DNA of 64,000 bases from contig JAEUBA010000024.1 of the NCBI GenBank assembly GCA_018257865.1, positions 124,001 through 188,000 on the forward strand, given 5' to 3'. Origin of the DNA: Stereocaulon alpinum. Its lineage: Eukaryota; Ascomycota; Lecanoromycetes; Lecanorales; Stereocaulaceae. The notes under the pieces are model-generated. The model was not told the origin of the DNA. It saw only the letters and a program-made list of their open reading frames with translations, and made no database searches. A program made the translations under genes and the position numbers. Below are positions 57,656 to 64,000 of this stretch, piece by piece. Position 1 is the stretch's first letter, and every line of letters begins with the position of its first letter.

Positions 57656-58333
57656 CTATTTGCACACCGGCTGTACAGTCGGTGCCACAGGAGCGACGGT
57701 CGGATTTGTCTGCCCACATCCATTGAACCATCCAAATTCCGTGTCATCCTCAGCAGCTGTAAATGCTGCCCCACAATTAGGATCACTATTAAGCACGCCT
57801 CTTTAGCGTCCAGCGATCATCGAATGTCAACAAGAAAAGCCGTGGCTCTTACCTGGCCCCACCACTTGCATTGTTGAAATAAGAGCAGATGTCATGGGAG
57901 AAACAGTCTTGGGTACTTCGCAATGTCAGTCTTGCATTGGTGTATATTTATGCCCTGCATGCATTGAGCTTACTAGGCGTTCCCTATCGCCACTCCTGTG
58001 CATCCAGCACCACAGCTGAACAGACGTCAGCCACAGAAAGATCCAGTACACCAAAGGGAAAGGCTCGTACCGTCCGTTACAACTATAGCTACTCGGCGAA
58101 AATGCAGAGCATCAGCAATGATCTCGCCGTCTTAGAAGTCTGGAAGTCTGCCCTTACTCTCCATTATTGACAGCGTTTACGCCAAAGTTGCTACCAACGG
58201 TGCCCGTCCATGTGCATGCTTGTGTGACATTGTTGGTCCAACTTGCCGTAGCCACTTTGCCGACTGTCAGACAAGTGACGGAGGCAGAGGCAGGAGCGAC
58301 TGCTGCAAGGGCAAGAACTACGAATCTCATCAT
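57656..58333 (-). CDS. Secreted 10-cysteine protein with micro-exon
   Basis: Five exons: 58333-58158, 58088-58071 (18 nt), 58015-57974 (42 nt), 57915-57853 and 57785-57656, giving about 142 residues. All four introns are GT..AG, 55-69 bp and phase 2. A signal peptide (MMRFVVLALAAVAPASAS) leads a mature protein of about 123 residues with ten cysteines. It opens VTCLTVGKVATASWTN and continues TWTGTVGSNFGVN; the joined middle reads YSCNGRCGAGCTG and DCFSHDICSYFNNASGG, and the end GCGQTNPT. This matches a family of small fungal secreted proteins. The CFSHDIC element resembles the Cys-His-Asp centre of secreted phospholipase A2, but the calcium-binding loop is not obvious, so activity is uncertain. 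Because the exons are so short, open-frame methods miss this gene. Confidence 0.82.
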
Positions 58334-59325
58334 GTGGATACTTGACGTTCATTATCAAAGCAAATCCGCATCACAGCTCAAATATAAAGAAAACAAATCG
58401 ACCGCCACCTGTGGCGTTGTCAAGTACTTGACATGCGCTCCAATCGAAGGCTTTTACATAATGACATGTCCGATCGCAGATCCTCGGCTCTTACCTTGCC
58501 TTCGAATCACGGAGGTTAATCTGTCAAATCAATAGAGCATTTACGGTACTCGAAACAAAGGCCCCGAAGCGGCTCGGAGACTCCTCAGATTAGACAGGTG
58601 CCAATCCCGCTGATAGAGCTCGCTTGTAGAGGCCTCGCCAACATAAAATGGCACCCTACCGCCACCATACTGATTCAGTTCCAAAATATTCTAGCTCTAC
58701 CTGTCAAACAGTGAGCCTACTCGTACAGTACACCACCAGTCTAAATCCATCGTATGGAGTTTGAAAGGCCTCGTACGCACTGCTACTGTAGATCGAGTGG
58801 TGGTAAATCTCCGTATGACTCCCCGGCCAGCGTTTCGGCCTCCCTCCGGAGTACGACGGAACATTGTTGTCATCGATGGGATTGGGGGATATACGGTAAC
58901 ATACAACGATCGTGGTGGGTACGCATCTGCACCAAAAACCATTCGTCAATAGTTTTCCCTTCGTGGAAAGTCGACGACTAAAGTCTCCATTGAGTGCGTC
59001 TATATACGTATATCTGAAGTATACACTACCGAAACGAATCTATGTGTAAGTATAACCGATCTAAGTATGGGAAGAACCCCGAAATTATCCGCCCGCTATA
59101 CTGTCCATGCTCTATGCGTCCGATGCGCCATCTATGCATCCATCCGCTTTTTCTATACAAGACCGAGATTGTCGCCGTATGATATGGCCCAACCATCATG
59201 GCTAGGTATTAGTATCTACTCTTGAAGGAAGAAGGGTGCATGTACGCCGAAATCCCCCACTATTTGGCCATGTTTGCCTCAATTCAAATCCCCAATGTAC
59301 ACCAACCCCAGAAGCCCTACTGGTA
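58334..59325. other. Intergenic
   Basis: About 1 kb between the 10-Cys gene start and the glucan-synthase stop. Overlapping open frames on both strands near 58697-58981 have no motif. Confidence 0.4.
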
Positions 59326-62300
59326 TCAAGGCTTCGTCAACTGCTCCTTGCGGAACCATCTAAAGAACCCCACACAAATAGCCAGTTGCATTAACATTGC
59401 AATCCAGAAAACCGGTGACTTGAGTCCATCAAGACTCATAGCCAAGTTGGGAAAGACACTGCCAGGCCCGTCTTTATCAGGCGATGTGGCTCTCGCAATG
59501 ATAGTAGCCACACTGCCAAGCACCTGTGCGCACACAAGCGCAAACACGACATGGAACCTCGTCAGCGTTTGTAGAAGAATCATACCGAACCCGACACCTT
59601 GGACTGCGTCAAGGACGCCGAGCCAAAGCCATAACGCGCGTCCGGCGAGTGCTCCAGCGAGGGGAGAGCCAGCCCATGGAACCCAGTAGCCCATGCCTGA
59701 AGTACCCCAGAGCATTTGGCACCAGCGCGGGGCGCCGAGACCGACGGCGAACATGGGGAGGATCCAGGAATGGCGCTTTGAAAGGTCTGAGAAGAGCCAT
59801 AGGAGGAGAGCCCAGAGTAGGACGAAGAATCCTAGGATGAGAAGCCAGATTGTCCACGCTGGGGCATGTTGGGTATTGAAGAGATAGCGCCAATTGCGGC
59901 CATAGGGGGCGGAAAGCCAGTAGTTTTGTATGAGTACCGTGACGAAGAACCAGAGGACGATCTTGCGGCGTGTGACTGACTTGTAGAAAGAGGGTATCTG
60001 GCCTGGTTTCTGGCGGTAGTAATCTGGGAGGCCGAGGTAGAGGATTAGGCCTATGGCCCAGAGGAGGAGCGCAATGGGGATTGTGATGCCGGTTAGGGCG
60101 GGCCCGTAAGCGACAAGATGGGAGGTTATGACGCCGTTGAGGGTTAGGTTTGTGAGTTGGGAGCCCCAGAACCAGAGAGCGACAACGTAGAATTGTTGGG
60201 AGCCTTGAATTACGCAGGCGCGGAAGGACCAAGTTGCTATTGGGACGCTGCCTGTGGGGATATTAGCAGATTTCAGAGCGTTTAGGGTCGGCGAGGATAC
60301 GGACCTTCACTACCGAAGTTGAGGGCAAAGTAGAAGGCGCCGCTGGCTGAAGCCATGGCGTAGAAGGCTGTGGCGACGTTCTGGACCCAGCCTCGTGCGA
60401 TTTCAGTCTTTCCATACGGCGCTAGGCCTAGAAAAAAGAATGCGAGTCCATACGCGGCAAATGGAGCGGAGAGAACGTAGATTGATTTCCAGGTGCGGAA
60501 AACTGTCCACCAGATGATTGAAGAGACGAGGTAGATGGATGCGATGATGTACAATTTCTCTGCCGCTTGGCCGACGGCACCTGTAAGTAGGGTGATTTGA
60601 TATGAATTCGCAGCGATGATTTGGCCCTGGATGCAGATTTAGTTCGGCCCATCAAGATCGTGAGAGAAATACTTACGAACGCGAGTAGGAACGAATAAAG
60701 CGGCCATTGTCCAATTCTTGTCAGCAAGACCTTCTTGATACCAGTGGGAGGCTCGTAATCCTCATTAAGGAGATATTGTTCGGCTCGGTTGTACTCTGCA
60801 TCTCCATTGGCGTCAAGAGTGTCGCTGTTGGCTGAGCCATCAGAGTCGTGTCTCCCAAGTGGAAGGCGGAAGACAGAAGAAGCCGGGGTTGACGCCGCAG
60901 ACTTGCCCATCTTGACGTTCCGAAACCGATTGAACCAATCCTTCTCGCTCATAGTCAGGTACTCTTCAACACATAGAGTGCCTTCTGAAGATTTCCCGTT
61001 AAGCTTTTTTAGCTTCTTTTCGAAGGCATTATAGTAGAGTCCGGTAGGATCAGTGAAGAACGGCTCAACGCTCTGCAGCTTGTAGTCTTTTTTGCCTTGC
61101 AGCACCGTACCCAGACTGAGGTAAGCTGCTGCGGGTGCTGTAGTAGATTGCTCATGTGCAGGGGTGTTCCCTAGGTGCGGGCTCAGCAGCGTGTCGTTTG
61201 CCATAGGTGATCCAATTGGCAGTATCTCATCTTCAGCAACATTAGCTCGGGTAGTAGCAGATCGTGAAGCTCCTCCTGAATAGTCGCTTTCACTAGATGT
61301 GTCAGAAATTCGAAGAGCAGCTGCCCTTCGCTGTTTCTTACTAGCCGCCTGTTCCTCAGGGCTGAGGATGTATTCGTCCACAACGGCTTCGATAGGATCG
61401 TCTTCGATGTCAGTGCGTTCGTCACCACTGATACTCCCGCCTTGGGTATCTTCCCCGATCAAGCTGGTGAATCTCAATCGACGTACGTCACCTTGGCTTT
61501 CGTTGCCGCTGTCATTGCCATCCTGGTCTGTATCTTCGGTAAATCGCGACACTATGCGGCTTCGTAGCTCCTCAGGTAAGGGAGGAGCAGCTGGAAGACG
61601 ACCGTTTAGATTTTCAGGCAAAGGAGGCATGGCGGGCACGTATTCAGAGGTCGTATCCAGAGCGCTGTCGCGCACTTGGCTTTTGCTTTTACGCTTAAAG
61701 CGCCTAGCAGGGCTGGCATTCCGACTATTAGGAGCGCTTGACGGTCCAATTGAACTAGCCCTCGAAGCCGGATTAGATTTGATGAGTCGTCTGCGTCGTC
61801 GTCCTTCACGCTTTGGGGCGTGACCAGGTCCTACCCTCAGGCCAAGGGAAAGAGGACCTCTTCTGCCATTTCCTTCGCCGGTAGGGCTTGATGCACGGGT
61901 AGATTGTCCACTAGGAGCCGCACTTGCTAGAGCTGATGGGGGAACTGTGTTTGGCATGCTAGATTGCCCACTCCAGAAGCGACGTGGTGTAGAGATACCA
62001 GACCCTTGATTAGAGAAGATAGAGGGTTTAGATCTTTCTTTGAAAGCCTCTTTCTGACTCAATTTGATGGCCGTATCTTGCATAACGCTTAGATTCTCTT
62101 TCCATTGGGCGATAGGAAATCGCTGGAGCGCTGCGCGTGCTCTCATTTCAGCTCGTACACAAGTCTTTGAAGATATCGCGGCCTTTATAGCAGTCTTGAA
62201 CTGGCTGATCAAATGCTTGGTGGTCGTCGATTCGATCGTGAACCACCATCTGTGAGAGCAAATGATTAGTATAGCGTCACTGATATTCAAATAAAGATGT

Positions 62301-64000
62301 TACTGACCCAGGCATGTTTCCCAATCCTCCAACCCTGGCACCCACACCCAAGGCTCCCTTGCGACCAAACTCAACAGCCACTAGACCAAACGGCTCGTCT
62401 CGTGACGGAATGAGCGCAAATTCGGCACCACTGAATATGAAAGGCGGTAGAGCAGTGAATTCAGGCTTGGAATACACCCGGTCAGGGTACATCTGCATGA
62501 GTCTGCCCAGCTTGAGAGCAGCAAATTTTCCATAGAGATCAATGATTGGTCCTATGCAAATAAGCTGCACTTTCGAATGTTCTTCAAGGATAGCAGGGAA
62601 GACGTCTGCAATGAGATCTATGCCTTTCTGCATGGACCAGCGACCAACAAAAACGAACAACTCCGCATCAGGATCTGTTTTGAGACTTGCCCACTCCTGA
62701 GCTTGACGCTTGAGGGTGCTCCGGCCGGCTTCGAAGGCTTCATCCACAACAACGTCCTTTTCCTTGGGAAGCTGCTTGTCCCATTCTTCGGTATCAGTAG
62801 GATCTGGGTTTGGTAGGCCTGCGACCTTGTTCAAGCCCCACAAGATTGGGTACCTTGCGAACGAACGTTTGCCGTATTTTGTCGATACACCTGCGGCGCC
62901 ATAGCCTCTTTGCCACACGCGAAGGTAACTCGCGCCTGCATGCAAGAGGTTGAACACCTCACCGAATTGGACGTAGTCGCTGACGACTTCTGGCTTCAGA
63001 TTGTAGATCCGGCAGACTTCGGAGAATTCTGACGGTGTTCGAATAGGCCACAGGCCTTGAAATTCGGCGTTGTGGAGAGACAGACAGCAGGGTATAACAC
63101 GCGGGAGTAAGTGCAAAGGAGCGACAGCACCATGGTAGTCGTTGATGTGGTAGAGGTCAATGGGAAACCGCCTAATGACTTCAGCAATGGATTGATTCCA
63201 GGCCGAGTAGTATACAGCGCTATCGATGTCGTCCATTCGCGCTGGGTAAGGATCCTCCTTGGTTTGCTGACGGAAGACAGGTGCGTCTAACAAGACGTAA
63301 GTGATGTTCTTTAGGTGGTGGTATTGGACCTGGATGGTGTATTCGGTGTCGAGGATTTTGACAGCAATCGGCCCTGCGCGTTGATCTGTGGGGTAACGTA
63401 TACCGCTAACGCAGGGAACAACCCAGATAAGATTCTGATGTTCCAGATGCCTACTCATCGTCTGCGCCATAACGCCTAACCCACCGATTTTGATCTTAAT
63501 CTCCCAATCAGCAATATCATACTCCATCGTAGCGATCAAGATAGTCTTGCGATTTGCGTTAGCCAAAACACCTGACTGATTGCGCTCCATTTTTTCGAGT
63601 AATGCGGAAGACTTATTTGGTAGCCAGCGCTCAAGGTGCAATTTGTCTTTCATGGCATCGAGATGCAGTTTTTCCTTCATGACGACCGGGAGTATGCCAT
63701 GTTGGGCTCGCCTTCCAACCTTGTTGAATTTGACATCATAGAAAACCCCCAGATACAACCAGACACCAATAGAACCAGTGAGGATAGGTATCGCAGCGAG
63801 GAGACCGTACACCAAGGCTTGCACAAATCGGGATCCTATTGGCCTGACGTAGTACCGAAGATCTGCGTCGTTCATGGTGATGTGATATGCCACGAATGGA
63901 GATGGTGGGTAGCCGGTAAGATTGACAACGTTCTTTAGCAATGATACTGGAGACAGCAAATCGAGCACGCCATCGTTGTCAACATCACCGAACGCGCGTG
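59326..64000 (-). CDS. AGS1: Alpha-1,3-glucan synthase (partial, N-terminus beyond window)
   Basis: The frame enters from the right edge. Exons are 64000(+)-62308, 62249-60677, 60626-60305 and 60251-59326 (introns 58, 50 and 53 bp), about 1504 codons of a protein that is usually near 2400. The first residues (FGDVDNDGVLDLLSP) belong to the linker after the extracellular amylase-like domain. A membrane helix (VYGLLAAIPILTGSIGVWLYL) follows. Next is the cytosolic GT5 glycogen-synthase-like domain, with KIGGLGVMAQTMSRHL, HINDYHGA, FVGRWSMQKGIDLI and PSRDEPFGLV, and a Ser-rich regulatory region. The C-terminal part has about a dozen membrane helices and is thought to export the chain. The enzyme makes cell-wall alpha-1,3-glucan, which masks beta-glucan and promotes hyphal aggregation. 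The visible part is intact. Confidence 0.96.

Noticed and set aside
58697..58981. Overlapping frames of 60-81 codons on both strands
   Set aside because: Opposite-strand overlap, no motif, no signal peptide and no splice support.

Overview
The window is nuclear DNA of a filamentous ascomycete (Pezizomycotina). The evidence is short GT..AG introns (mostly 47-78 bp), HET-domain and NACHT/ankyrin genes, an alpha-1,3-glucan synthase, a dynactin RO-10 homologue, and secreted Cys-rich and CFEM proteins. A dothideomycete is my best guess, but the sequence does not settle the class. Reading frames were rejoined across introns by hand, so all exon boundaries are predictions.

Layout. At 0.7-8.1 kb lie two STAND-type genes on the + strand: a helical N-terminus with ankyrin repeats, and an NACHT NTPase. 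At 8.9-24.1 kb are housekeeping genes: a GRAM/VASt sterol-transfer protein (-), a small secreted protein (-), an MIT/coiled-coil Atg38/NRBF2-like protein (+), an unassigned ORF (-), the osmosensor SHO1 (-) and dynactin p24/RO-10 (-).

At 24.9-39.5 kb, eight related loci lie head to tail on the + strand. The complete ones have a signal peptide, a variable ectodomain, a Ser/Thr/Ala-rich stalk, a conserved juxtamembrane motif of the type LSSSAKxGIGLGVPLG, one membrane helix and a cytoplasmic tail. Tails carry ELxGS and ELPA motifs. One member has a CFEM ectodomain, one has a Kre9/Knh1-like ectodomain, and one is decayed. This array is the most interesting part of the window.

At 40.3-45.7 kb follow a KP4 killer-toxin-like secreted protein, an acyl-CoA synthetase, an acidic low-complexity protein and a small F-box-like protein, all +. 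At 45.8-50.2 kb are two HET genes (-). The first is intact once an in-frame intron is removed. The second is a pseudogene with a nonsense codon in its HET core and a 2-base frame loss. At 51.2-64 kb are a Sec14/CRAL-TRIO protein (-), KU70 (+), a membrane-anchored DUF3431 protein (-), a secreted 10-Cys protein with an 18-nt micro-exon (-), and the C-terminal two thirds of alpha-1,3-glucan synthase (-), which runs off the right edge.

How they may work together. Many genes act at the cell surface: glucan synthase, the Kre9-like and CFEM members, the mucin-like array and SHO1, whose known partners in yeast are mucin-type membrane proteins. Others belong to families tied to self/non-self recognition or antagonism: two STAND genes, two HET genes and the KP4-like protein. 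Any functional coupling is inference from proximity.
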